From CAYXLI01 sp964464925 (GTDB taxonomy: Bacteria; Acidobacteriota; Terriglobia; Bryobacterales; Bryobacteraceae): a stretch of DNA of 64,000 nt. Of this stretch, positions 1 to 7,979 are shown in pieces; within the stretch, counting starts at the first letter, position 1; each line of letters opens with the position of its first letter. The stretch lies in NCBI GenBank assembly GCA_964464925.1, contig CAYXLI010000004.1, forward strand, positions 186,001 through 250,000, in the 5' to 3' direction. Both the position numbers and the translations under genes were made by a program. The notes beneath the pieces are model-generated. The model searched no databases. It was not told the DNA's origin and saw only the letters and a program-made list of their open reading frames with translations.

Positions 1-252
1 GCAAGAAAGATGTTACTCTTCGCCGCAATGAACAACGCGGCAGCTGGGGCAATTGGGGGAACTCACCCAAATCGCACCGTGTACCCGTTGGCACCGCAAC
101 TCTCTGCACCGGAGTACCGGTTTCCCCTACCTCGGTATTTTAAGACCTAGTCCGAATTGCCATACCGCCATCGATGAGGCTAAAATCTAAATTCGTCGCG
201 CCGTATTCCGCATTACAATTTAAGATGTTTGGTCTCAAAACGGAGTGGTGTT
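1..252 (+). other. Left-edge stretch with no assigned gene
   Basis: Two plus-strand frames are open from the window edge: frame 1 to a TAG at 148-150 and frame 3 to a TAA near 141. Either could be the 3' end of a gene that starts outside the window, but neither short translation resembles a family I know. From about 150 to 252 there is AT-richer DNA that presumably holds the promoter of the sigma-factor gene. I could not pick out a convincing -35/-10 pair. Confidence 0.3.
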
Positions 253-864
253 TTGGTTTCTGTCGAGGTGACACGATTGCTCATTCGTTGGAGTGATGGG
301 GACGAGGCTGCTCTCCACGCACTCACTCCGCTCGTCTATGACGAACTCCACCGGCTAGCGAAAACCCATCTTCGAAATGAGCGGGAAGCTCATACGCTGC
401 AGGCGACCGCGCTCGTCCATGAGGCGTATTTGTCACTCCGCAAGCTCGACCGGATCGCATGGAAAAACAAAGCGCATTTCATCGGGATTGCCGCCACAAC
501 GATGCGGCACATTCTGGTCGACCATGCGCGGCGTCGTATCGCGAAAAAGCGGAGCGGGATCAACGCCAGGATTCCCCTTTGCAATTTCGATGTACCTGTC
601 TCCGGGCCGGACCTGGAAATCACAGCTCTCGACGAGGCTCTGCAGAAGTTGGCGAAAGAATATCCGCGGCCTGCACGCGTTGTCGAACTTCGTTTCTTCG
701 GCGGACTCACGACAGAGGAAACTACAGAAGTATTGAGAGGCTCCGACACGCAGATCTCTTCAAGAACGGTTGAGCGCGATTGGAGATTTGCCCGGGCGTG
801 GCTCCATAACACAATGACCTCCGGAGTTCCCTTCCCCGCAGCGCCGCTGCAGGAAAACGTATGA
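253..864 (+). CDS. RNA polymerase sigma factor, ECF-like (Sig-70_X6 type)
   Basis: A cytoplasmic sigma factor expected to direct RNA polymerase to a small regulon. The 203-aa protein has sigma-2 signatures (TALVHEAY and HILVDHARRR, about residues 50-100) and a sigma-4 helix-turn-helix (VVELRFFGGLT, then TVERDW, about 145-180). This matches the ECF subgroup common in Acidobacteriota and Planctomycetes. I chose the TTG at 253 because GGAG lies seven bases upstream and the protein then begins just before the conserved VTRLL segment; a TTG at 229 is the alternative. Its TGA overlaps the next ATG (ATGA at 861-864), so it should be translationally coupled to the kinase gene. That pairing is the usual one for this family and suggests kinase control of the sigma factor or of its regulon. 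Confidence 0.9.
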   Translation: MVSVEVTRLLIRWSDGDEAALHALTPLVYDELHRLAKTHLRNEREAHTLQATALVHEAYLSLRKLDRIAWKNKAHFIGIAATTMRHILVDHARRRIAKKRSGINARIPLCNFDVPVSGPDLEITALDEALQKLAKEYPRPARVVELRFFGGLTTEETTEVLRGSDTQISSRTVERDWRFARAWLHNTMTSGVPFPAAPLQENV

Positions 865-3413
865 AGCCCTGTCTCAGGGATCTGTTCGAACTCGCTCTTC
901 AAACCGATCCAGAAAACCTCGACAGAGTACTCGCTGAGGCGTGCGGCTCGGATGCAGCACGCCAGGCAGAAGTTCGCCGGCTGATCGAGAGTGATGGGGA
1001 AGCCGAGCATGCGGCATTTTGGAACTCCTCCGCTCTGCAGGTCGAAGCGGCCAATCTGATCGAGCCGGCCCCTATCCCGTTTCCCCAACGGATCGGCCGC
1101 TATCGTCTGCTCGATGTAATCGGTGACGGCGGAATGGGCAGGGTGTATCGTGCTGTCCGTGATGATGCGGAGTTTGAAAAGAATGTTGCCTTAAAGGTGA
1201 TCAAGCGCGGCATGGATACCAGCCAAATCATCCAGCGCTTTCGCACGGAGCGGCAGATTCTGGCCAATCTGGAGCATCCGAGCATTGCGCATCTGCTGGA
1301 CGGCGGAACCACCGAGGACGGACTACCCTATCTGGTCATGGAGTACGTGGATGGTTTGCCGATCGATCAGTACGCCCGGCAACACAATCTGAGTATTCCG
1401 GAACGCTTACAGTTGTTTTGCACCGTTTGTTCCGCTGTGCAGTACGCACATCAGAATCTGGTAATCCATCGCGACCTGAAGCCCGGCAACATCCTGGTGA
1501 CACCCGAGGGCACGCCCAAGTTGCTGGATTTCGGAATAGCCAAGCTCCTCGAGCCCGTCGAAACAATGGCCGCGCATACCCGTCCGCTAACGGCGATGGC
1601 GTTCATGACTCCGGAATATTCCAGCCCTGAGCAGGTTCGCGGCGAGCCGATGGCCACCACCTCGGACGTTTACTCGCTGGGTATTTTGCTTTATGAGTTA
1701 CTCACCGGCAGTCGTCCCTACAACGTGAAGAGCCGGACGCTTGAAGCCGCGGCCGCCGCCATCTGCTCACAGCAAGTCCAAAAGCCGAGCACAGTATCTG
1801 CCGCACTTCGAGGCGATCTCGACAATATCGTGCTGATGGCCGTACGCAAAGAGCCGGCCCGAAGGTACTCGTCCGCCGGTTTGCTGGCCGAGGATATTCA
1901 GCGTTACCTCAATGGCCATCCCGTGCTGGCACATGCGGACAGCTTCCGCTATCGGGCGGGCAAGTTTCTCCGCAGGCACTCGCTCGCAGTCGCGGCCGGC
2001 TCTGTTGTGGGACTTACTCTAATCGCCGGAATGTCCGCCATAGCCTGGGAAGCCAAAGTGGCGCGGGCCGAAACAGCACGCGCCGAGCGCCGGTTCAATG
2101 ATGTACGGAAACTGGCGAACTCCTTGATATTTGAGGTCCACGACAGCATTCAGGATATTCCCGGCACCCTGGCGGCGCGCCAGTTATTGCTAAAGAACGC
2201 TCTCGAATATCTGGATAGCCTTGCGCGGGAAGCGGGCGATGACCGTGCTCTGCAGGCTGAATTGGCGGCTGCTTATCACAAGGTCGGCAGATCGACATTC
2301 AATGTCCCGGTTGCGTTGGCTGCGCACGAAAAAGCGCTCACTCTCGTTGAGGCGCTCGTTCGTTCTGATCCGCAAAATGAGCGCTATCGCAACCAACTTG
2401 TGGACAGCTTAGGCCAGGTGGCCACTCTCAGGCGGGACGCGGGCGACAGCGAGGGGGCACTAAACAAAGCGCGCCAGGCCGTGGCGACCATGGAATCGCT
2501 CGCGAGCACTCATCCTGCAAACCCTGATTACCGTCTCGGATTGGCGAATTCGTACGATGAACTCAGCCAGATGTTGTCGCAGGTGGGTCGCCGGAAGGAA
2601 TCGGTCCAGGCGGAAGAAAAGGCGATGGCGCTGAGTCAGGATCTGCTCCGTTCGGATCCAAAAAATAAGGAATACCAGCGAGCCGTAATGCTGAGTTTGC
2701 TCTTCAAAGCCCGGGCACTTTCGGATTCGGGATCCTGGTCGGCCGCGCTGAACAACAGCCGCTCAGCCTTGAAGATAGCGGAGGCGCTGAGCACCCAGGA
2801 TTCCTCAAACGTGATCTACAGGCGGGACTTGTGGGTTGGGCATCTATACGTTGCCGGAGCGTTGGCGAAAGTAGACGATCCCAGGCTGGCATTGACCGAA
2901 TACCGGAAGGCGCTGAAATATATCACGGCATTGACGGAAGCCGACGCCGGTGACAAAGGGCACCAACGCGGACTCGCCGTGACACACCTGGCCATTGCAA
3001 ACCTCCTTGCCGGCATGGGAAGTCAAAGGGAAGCGTTGGCTGAGTACAGGAAAGCCGTTTCTCTCAGCCAATCCTTACTTCGTGCGGACCCGCATAAAAT
3101 AGAAACCCGTATAGACCTGGCAAATATGTATACCCGCATGAGTGACTCATTGCGTAAGACGGGCCATCGCGCCGAGGGCGAACAGGGTCTGGAAAAAGCT
3201 CGCGTCTATTTTGAAGAAGCTGCCAGGTTCGATCCGGCGAATGCCAATGTCGAGAAAGGCCGGGCGGAACTATTCGCGCGGCTCGCGAACTCATCAGCCT
3301 CTCACGCGTTCGCGACCGTCGGAGAACCTGATTCAAATGCGGTCAAACGCTTCGCATCCCGATCGACAAACCCGACAGCGGCTATAGCCAGAAATACCCC
3401 TGCAAGCAAGTAA
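861..3413 (+). CDS. Membrane serine/threonine protein kinase with TPR-like C-terminus
   Basis: A Hanks-type kinase of 850 aa. The kinase domain covers about residues 80-350, with the glycine loop GDGGMG (88-93), the VALK lysine (K112), catalytic HRDLKPGN (from 203) and DFG (223-225). A single transmembrane helix follows at about 375-395. Residues about 400-810 form repeated helical TPR-like units (recurring ALxxxRxAL and LLRxDP patterns), probably a periplasmic sensing or protein-binding region. It is coupled to the sigma-factor gene by an ATGA overlap. Its last 37 codons overlap, tail to tail, the 3' end of the opposite-strand MFS gene; the kinase tail there is low in complexity, while the MFS side encodes transmembrane helix 12. 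The target and signal are unknown. Confidence 0.93.
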   Translation: MKPCLRDLFELALQTDPENLDRVLAEACGSDAARQAEVRRLIESDGEAEHAAFWNSSALQVEAANLIEPAPIPFPQRIGRYRLLDVIGDGGMGRVYRAVRDDAEFEKNVALKVIKRGMDTSQIIQRFRTERQILANLEHPSIAHLLDGGTTEDGLPYLVMEYVDGLPIDQYARQHNLSIPERLQLFCTVCSAVQYAHQNLVIHRDLKPGNILVTPEGTPKLLDFGIAKLLEPVETMAAHTRPLTAMAFMTPEYSSPEQVRGEPMATTSDVYSLGILLYELLTGSRPYNVKSRTLEAAAAAICSQQVQKPSTVSAALRGDLDNIVLMAVRKEPARRYSSAGLLAEDIQRYLNGHPVLAHADSFRYRAGKFLRRHSLAVAAGSVVGLTLIAGMSAIAWEAKVARAETARAERRFNDVRKLANSLIFEVHDSIQDIPGTLAARQLLLKNALEYLDSLAREAGDDRALQAELAAAYHKVGRSTFNVPVALAAHEKALTLVEALVRSDPQNERYRNQLVDSLGQVATLRRDAGDSEGALNKARQAVATMESLASTHPANPDYRLGLANSYDELSQMLSQVGRRKESVQAEEKAMALSQDLLRSDPKNKEYQRAVMLSLLFKARALSDSGSWSAALNNSRSALKIAEALSTQDSSNVIYRRDLWVGHLYVAGALAKVDDPRLALTEYRKALKYITALTEADAGDKGHQRGLAVTHLAIANLLAGMGSQREALAEYRKAVSLSQSLLRADPHKIETRIDLANMYTRMSDSLRKTGHRAEGEQGLEKARVYFEEAARFDPANANVEKGRAELFARLANSSASHAFATVGEPDSNAVKRFASRSTNPTAAIARNTPASK

Positions 3414-4564
3414 ACTACAGACGCCACCGCGATCGCGAATCCGAGACTCTCGCGTTGAGCGATCAGCCCGATCACGAGCGGTGCCGTGCCGCCCCCGAGT
3501 AGCCACGCGACCGCGTTCATGAGACCGCAGGCAGTACCACGCGCACCGGGCGCGACAACGTCGAACAACGACGCCCAGATATTCGCGTCGTACAAGCCCT
3601 TGAAGAAACCCCACGCGGTCAGTGCGAACAGCAGCGTCCCCACTGACCCACTCAAGCCGCAGAGCGCGACGAAAGGTGCGCCGCAAATCACACCCGCCAA
3701 CTGAACGGCCACTCTTCCCCTCGTCGTCTTCATTCGAAACCGGTCCGCCAGATAGCCGCCGGCTGGAGCGCCCATCATACTCGCAAGCTGAACGAACAGC
3801 GTAGCCGTGAGGCCCGACATCGCAAGACTTAGATGAAACTTGTCGAAGACAAACTTGGGCATCCACGAAAGCAGCACAACCGCGACGAAATTAGAGCATG
3901 CAAAAGCAGCCGTCAGCAGCAGAACACTTGGCGTACGCGCCAGCATCGCGAGTGCGTCCTGCGCGGGCATGGCCGAAACAACTCCGCCGCGCTCCTCCAT
4001 CGCACCGCGCTTCGGCTCAATCAGGAAAAAATGCAAAACGAACCCAAGGAGGATTCCCAGCCCGCCAAATACAACGAACGACCACCGCCACCCGTACTGC
4101 TGGCCAATCATTCCCGCAAAAAAGCCGCCGCCGATCGTTCCAATATAAACGCTCGTTTGATGCAGGCCCATCGCGCGTGAGCGAGTCCTTATCCCGTGGT
4201 AATCCCCAATCATCGACATCGACGCCGGGTAATACACCGTCTCTCCGAGCCCTTCGGCCGCACGGAACGCCAGCAATTGCCCAAAGGTGCGGGACACAGC
4301 CGTCGCCGCGCATATCACGCTCCAGGTGTGCAGGCCCGCCAGAATCGCCGACTTGCGTTTCACGCGATCCACAACCAGCCCTGCGAAAGGTCCCATTAAG
4401 CCGTAGATCCACGCGAACGATGACCCGAGCAGGCCCAGTTGAACCGGACTCAAGCCCATCTCACGTTCCAGCAGTGGGAACACCGAGAAGATCGCCTGCC
4501 GGTCGGCGTAATTGAAGAACGAGATGCACCACAGCATCCCGACAACCTGCCAGCGGTATTTCAC
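3302..4564 (-). CDS. MFS transporter, anion:cation symporter (sugar-acid) type
   Basis: A 12-helix inner-membrane importer of 420 aa. The N-terminus has the FFNYADRQ helix-1 motif and the loop 2-3 signature around VVDRVKRK (about residues 64-71), as in the hexuronate/galactonate/glucarate branch of the ACS family. A GTG start at 4564 fits: its GTGA overlaps the TGA of the upstream glycosidase-like gene, indicating translational coupling, whereas the longer frame starting at 4636 would run far into that gene. Probable substrate: a monosaccharide acid released by the neighbouring secreted enzymes (inferred from family and context). The 3' end overlaps the kinase gene by 112 bases. Confidence 0.88.
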   Translation of the reverse strand: MKYRWQVVGMLWCISFFNYADRQAIFSVFPLLEREMGLSPVQLGLLGSSFAWIYGLMGPFAGLVVDRVKRKSAILAGLHTWSVICAATAVSRTFGQLLAFRAAEGLGETVYYPASMSMIGDYHGIRTRSRAMGLHQTSVYIGTIGGGFFAGMIGQQYGWRWSFVVFGGLGILLGFVLHFFLIEPKRGAMEERGGVVSAMPAQDALAMLARTPSVLLLTAAFACSNFVAVVLLSWMPKFVFDKFHLSLAMSGLTATLFVQLASMMGAPAGGYLADRFRMKTTRGRVAVQLAGVICGAPFVALCGLSGSVGTLLFALTAWGFFKGLYDANIWASLFDVVAPGARGTACGLMNAVAWLLGGGTAPLVIGLIAQRESLGFAIAVASVVYLLAGVFLAIAAVGFVDRDAKRLTAFESGSPTVANA

Positions 4565-6930
4565 TTGCGAACCAACCAGACTTCCGCGACCTGCAACCCG
4601 CGCCCCGCATCTCCCAGCCCCGTTTCTCTGTGCCACTGCAACCGCAACCGCCCCTTCGAAGTTGCTGATTGCGGAATCTCGAACTCAATTGGCCGGAATG
4701 GGATCGGTCGCGGCATCAGCGGATGAATTTCTATGTTGTCATTCGCCGTCAGGCGGATCTTGGGGGTCGTGGAATCGCCCGCATACACCAGGCGGATCTT
4801 GTATTGTGCGTGGGGATCCAGATCGCTGTAAACCATTTCAAGCGGCTGTTCATATAAAGTTTCGGCATGATCCCACCACGACCTCGGGTATTGAAGGAAT
4901 GCGCCACCCAACCCCCGGAAGCCGAATCCCACGAGCGATGACCGGAAATAAGCGGGATCTTCTTGATATCCCGGCCCTCGCACGAGATGGGGCTGTCGCG
5001 TGAGGTTCCCCAGGTCATCGTAGAATCCGCCCGGCCCCGGGTTCGTCCAGTTCACGATCTCATCCAGAGCAGTTAGACGCTCTTTTTCGTCGGAGGACTT
5101 CCGGATCTCCGCGAAACGGCTGGTCAGCCAGCCGCGGTTGTTCAACGGGATATCGATCATGTCGAGATTCGCACCGCGCTCCGGAGCCTCCCCCTTGTAC
5201 CTACCAACGCTGAGTTGCATCCGAATGCTCTGAAACAAGGCCTCAGCCATTTCGAAAACGCGTGAGCGCGCCCACTGTGCGACGGGCTGAGTGACGGAAC
5301 GGCGAAGGATCGCTTCGGCCTCGTCCATGGCAACTACCGCGCCGGTCACGCGCGCGCGCCGCAGCGCATCCATCGCCTGAGCTTCCAACTCGGTCTCATA
5401 CAGCAGGCGCGCCCGGTTGTAGTAGTCGTAATAGGCGCGATAAAGAGCCTGCTGAAAACGCCAGTTCTCGAGCACTTGCGGCGGAGCGGCAGCTTCCATC
5501 CCCTGAAACTGCTCGAGCGTCGTATTCACTCCGTAGTTCGTTAATAGAGGACCTGTCCAATTCCGCTCCAAAGCAAGTAGACCTTGCGCGAACGAGTCAC
5601 CAAGTTTCTCTCCGATGAAGTAACGCCCGAACTGCCTGAGAATCTCCACAACAGGAGTAGAGGGATTCCAACCAAGGCCGCTCCATACGAATTTGTTTAC
5701 GTCATCATTCACGCCTTCGGAATAGGTGAGAAACCCGGTGGCGTACTGTTCGTATAAATGAAAGATGCCCGCCTGCTGCGTTGGCCGGGGATTGATCACC
5801 TCCCGTCCCTCTGTGCTTGCGAAAGCGAGGTCCCAGTCCGGCACGGGATACTGGCTGTGGCGGCTATGCGTGATGTCCGGATAACGCCGGATTGGATACC
5901 GCGAGGGCAACTTGGCCCGGAGTTCCGGAAGCGTAATCCTCACCTGCGGTCCATACACGACGCCGCTAAGCCATGCCGGTTGCGTTCGCATGATGTCGAA
6001 CCATTCGTTCATCCACTCCGTAGAGAAGCTCTGCGGCGACATCCACATCTGCGCCTTCGGATGGAACTTATGCAGCGATTGCGTTTGCTTTTCCAGCAAA
6101 GCCATCATGTACTTTGGACGCGTATGACCGGGGTCGCCTCCCGGCACGAAGATCGCGTCGATACGGGGAAGGCGCCGGAATACTTCCGCCCACTCCTTCA
6201 ATGCGAAATCGACGGTCGCCGCATCCGAATAGTCCTTGTCCATCGCCGGAAACCAGATCCAAACATCCATGCCGTACTGATCGCAGATCTTCGATACCTC
6301 CTCCATCATCTCGATCTTGGGCAGCGGAAAATGGGGGCTGTCGTCCATATCGTCAGACCGAGGCGGAATCAGTTCGATCGCGTTTGTTCCGAAGACGGCG
6401 AGATCCCGAATGTATTGCTCAAATTGCGCCGGTGTCCACCCATCGTATGCATTCACCTTGGGCCTATATCCCAGTTGATGCCCGCGCAATGGATATCGTG
6501 GCGCTGTAGACACCCGAAGGCCTTCCTCCACTTCGAGAACCTGCCGTTCCATACGCAAATTGCGAAGAAGGTATCCGGCGCCGAAGAGCGCGCCTCGCGG
6601 GTCATTGCCGGCAATTACCACCCCGTTCGCTGTCGCTTGCACACGAAAGCCATCGGCTCCGGCAGTCGCAGCCGGCAATGCCGCCGCTGCGCTCCCCAGC
6701 TCGCGAGAGATCCCAATGGTAATCGCACGCCGGTCTGACGGTGCTGAGCCCACCACAGGAAGCCGCAGTTGCGTCCGTTTCGCGATCTCCTCCGCAAGCA
6801 TCTGCGCCGCTTTCTTCTCCGGACTTGAGGCATCCGGCCGGACCACGATTACGGCGGTCCGTAGATCCACGGTGGCGGACGCAATGAAGGGAATGCCAAA
6901 CAGGATCGACAAACAACGCAACATACGCAT
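4561..6930 (-). CDS. Secreted glycoside-hydrolase-like protein, paralogue A
   Basis: A 789-aa exported protein. A hydrophobic signal (about residues 1-18) is followed by an alpha/beta domain like the N-terminal domain of beta-hexosaminidases and alpha-glucuronidases (about 20-145: AVIVVRPD, ITIGISRE, GNDPRGALFGAGYLL). A TIM-barrel-like core begins at YPLRGHQLGY and includes FVPGGDPGH. A helical region and a beta-rich C-terminus follow. It is homologous throughout to the gene at 13359-15716. I cannot place it in one numbered family (GH20/67/84-like). ATG 6930 (or 6924) was chosen because the longer frame to 7155 runs into the divergent aldolase gene and lacks a signal. It forms a coupled pair with the MFS gene, so extracytoplasmic cleavage followed by uptake is the likely scheme. 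Confidence 0.8.
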   Translation of the reverse strand: MRMLRCLSILFGIPFIASATVDLRTAVIVVRPDASSPEKKAAQMLAEEIAKRTQLRLPVVGSAPSDRRAITIGISRELGSAAAALPAATAGADGFRVQATANGVVIAGNDPRGALFGAGYLLRNLRMERQVLEVEEGLRVSTAPRYPLRGHQLGYRPKVNAYDGWTPAQFEQYIRDLAVFGTNAIELIPPRSDDMDDSPHFPLPKIEMMEEVSKICDQYGMDVWIWFPAMDKDYSDAATVDFALKEWAEVFRRLPRIDAIFVPGGDPGHTRPKYMMALLEKQTQSLHKFHPKAQMWMSPQSFSTEWMNEWFDIMRTQPAWLSGVVYGPQVRITLPELRAKLPSRYPIRRYPDITHSRHSQYPVPDWDLAFASTEGREVINPRPTQQAGIFHLYEQYATGFLTYSEGVNDDVNKFVWSGLGWNPSTPVVEILRQFGRYFIGEKLGDSFAQGLLALERNWTGPLLTNYGVNTTLEQFQGMEAAAPPQVLENWRFQQALYRAYYDYYNRARLLYETELEAQAMDALRRARVTGAVVAMDEAEAILRRSVTQPVAQWARSRVFEMAEALFQSIRMQLSVGRYKGEAPERGANLDMIDIPLNNRGWLTSRFAEIRKSSDEKERLTALDEIVNWTNPGPGGFYDDLGNLTRQPHLVRGPGYQEDPAYFRSSLVGFGFRGLGGAFLQYPRSWWDHAETLYEQPLEMVYSDLDPHAQYKIRLVYAGDSTTPKIRLTANDNIEIHPLMPRPIPFRPIEFEIPQSATSKGRLRLQWHRETGLGDAGRGLQVAEVWLVRK

Positions 6931-6937
6931 CTCGAAA

Positions 6938-6968
6938 AGTATACACGGAAACTGATATCGCTTGACAA
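6938..6968 (-). promoter_or_regulatory. Leftward sigma-70-like promoter of glycosidase-like gene A
   Basis: On the minus strand, TTGTCA (6968-6963) is followed after 19 bases by TATACT (6943-6938). Transcription would start about 6931, at or next to the ATG at 6930, so the mRNA would be leaderless or nearly so. Its -35 overlaps that of the rightward promoter. Seen in sequence; activity is inferred. Confidence 0.55.
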
Positions 6969-6992
6969 AAACTGAAACGCCGCCGGTATAAT
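6962..6992 (+). promoter_or_regulatory. Rightward consensus sigma-70-like promoter of the aldolase/receptor genes
   Basis: A perfect TTGACA (6962-6967) and a perfect TATAAT (6987-6992) are separated by 19 bases, longer than the usual 17. Transcription would start about 6999, only some eight bases before the ATG at 7007. Long spacing between two perfect hexamers is typical of promoters that need an activator or DNA distortion; that is inference here. Confidence 0.65.
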
Positions 6993-7006
6993 TGGGCCTG
7001 ACTGCT

Positions 7007-7963
7007 ATGTCTGCTTTGCGCATGCTCTTATCCGGCATCATCCCTCCCATGGCGACGCCTCTGTTGAAACGGGAACGCCTGGACCATGCGGGTTGCGACC
7101 GCCTGCTGGACCGCATGCTCTCGGCCGGAGTGAGCGGCGTCTTCATTCTTGGCACAACGGGTGAGGCGCCCAGCCTCAGCTATCGCTTGCGCGGGGAATT
7201 GATCGATCATGTCTGCGCCGCGGTGAGAGGTCGTGTACCGGTCCTGGTAGGTGTCACGGACACCTCTGCCGCGGAAACGGTTCTTTTGGCGGAGCGTGCG
7301 GCAAACGCCGGCGCCGCTGCAGTTGTTTTGGCACCTCCGTTCTACTTTGGCCTGACGCAGCCCGAACTTCTCGGATATTTCGAGCGCGTTGTTCCGGCTC
7401 TTCCTCTCCCGGTCTATTTGTACAACATCCCAAGCCTTACCCGCACCGAAATTGCCCCGTCCACAGTGCGTGCCGCGGCTGCGATCGAGCAGATTGCCGG
7501 ATTCAAAGATAGCTCCGGGGATCTTCAGTATTTCCAGCGTGTCGTGGAGGCCGTAGCTGACCGGCCGGATTTCGCAGTATTCTGTGGTCCGGAAGAGTTG
7601 CTGGCGGACGCGATGAAACTCGGAGCACGAGGCGGCGTGACCGGGGGCGCCAATCTGTTTCCGCAACTCTACGTAGAAATGTATCGAGCTGTGCGGCGTA
7701 AGGATACGAAGCGCATCGAACAGCTGCAAAACATCATCGACACGATCAGCCGCGGCATCTATCGAAGGACGGAAGCGCCGTCCAGCTATTTGCGCGGCAT
7801 GAAATGCGCTCTCTCCGCGCTCGGCCTGTGCCGCAACGTATTAGCCGAGCCGTATCAGCCATTCGATGGTCCCGACGCTGCGGCCATCGCCGAAGAAGTG
7901 CTCACCGTGCAGTCGTTGCTTGGCGAACTGATTGATCCGGTCGCGCCGGCAGCTACCCAATGA
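7007..7963 (+). CDS. Dihydrodipicolinate synthase / N-acetylneuraminate lyase superfamily aldolase
   Basis: A class I aldolase-type TIM barrel of 318 aa. The superfamily motifs are intact: GTTGE (49-53), the YNIP tyrosine (Y139) and the Schiff-base lysine in GFKDSSGD (K167). Members include DapA, NanA and 2-keto-3-deoxy-sugar-acid aldolases. The location between a secreted glycosidase-like gene and a TonB receptor argues for sugar-acid (possibly nonulosonate or 2-keto-3-deoxy acid) cleavage rather than lysine synthesis. ATG 7007 sits just downstream of a consensus promoter; ATG 7022 is an alternative. The receptor gene follows 16 bases after the stop, so the two are probably co-transcribed. 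Confidence 0.87.
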   Translation: MSALRMLLSGIIPPMATPLLKRERLDHAGCDRLLDRMLSAGVSGVFILGTTGEAPSLSYRLRGELIDHVCAAVRGRVPVLVGVTDTSAAETVLLAERAANAGAAAVVLAPPFYFGLTQPELLGYFERVVPALPLPVYLYNIPSLTRTEIAPSTVRAAAAIEQIAGFKDSSGDLQYFQRVVEAVADRPDFAVFCGPEELLADAMKLGARGGVTGGANLFPQLYVEMYRAVRRKDTKRIEQLQNIIDTISRGIYRRTEAPSSYLRGMKCALSALGLCRNVLAEPYQPFDGPDAAAIAEEVLTVQSLLGELIDPVAPAATQ

Positions 7964-7979
7964 ATCAAGGAGGTCTCCC

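Noticed and set aside
5758..6738. Long plus-strand open frame opposite glycosidase-like gene A
   Set aside because: Arginine/cysteine-rich translation with no domain; typical antisense shadow of GC-rich coding DNA.
6931..7155. N-terminal extension of the glycosidase-like gene A to an upstream ATG
   Set aside because: It overlaps the aldolase gene on the other strand, has no signal peptide, and the promoter pair lies inside it.
7007..7963. Lysine-biosynthesis DapA
   Set aside because: The fold fits, but the neighbours are glycan and sugar-acid genes, so the assignment is left at superfamily level.
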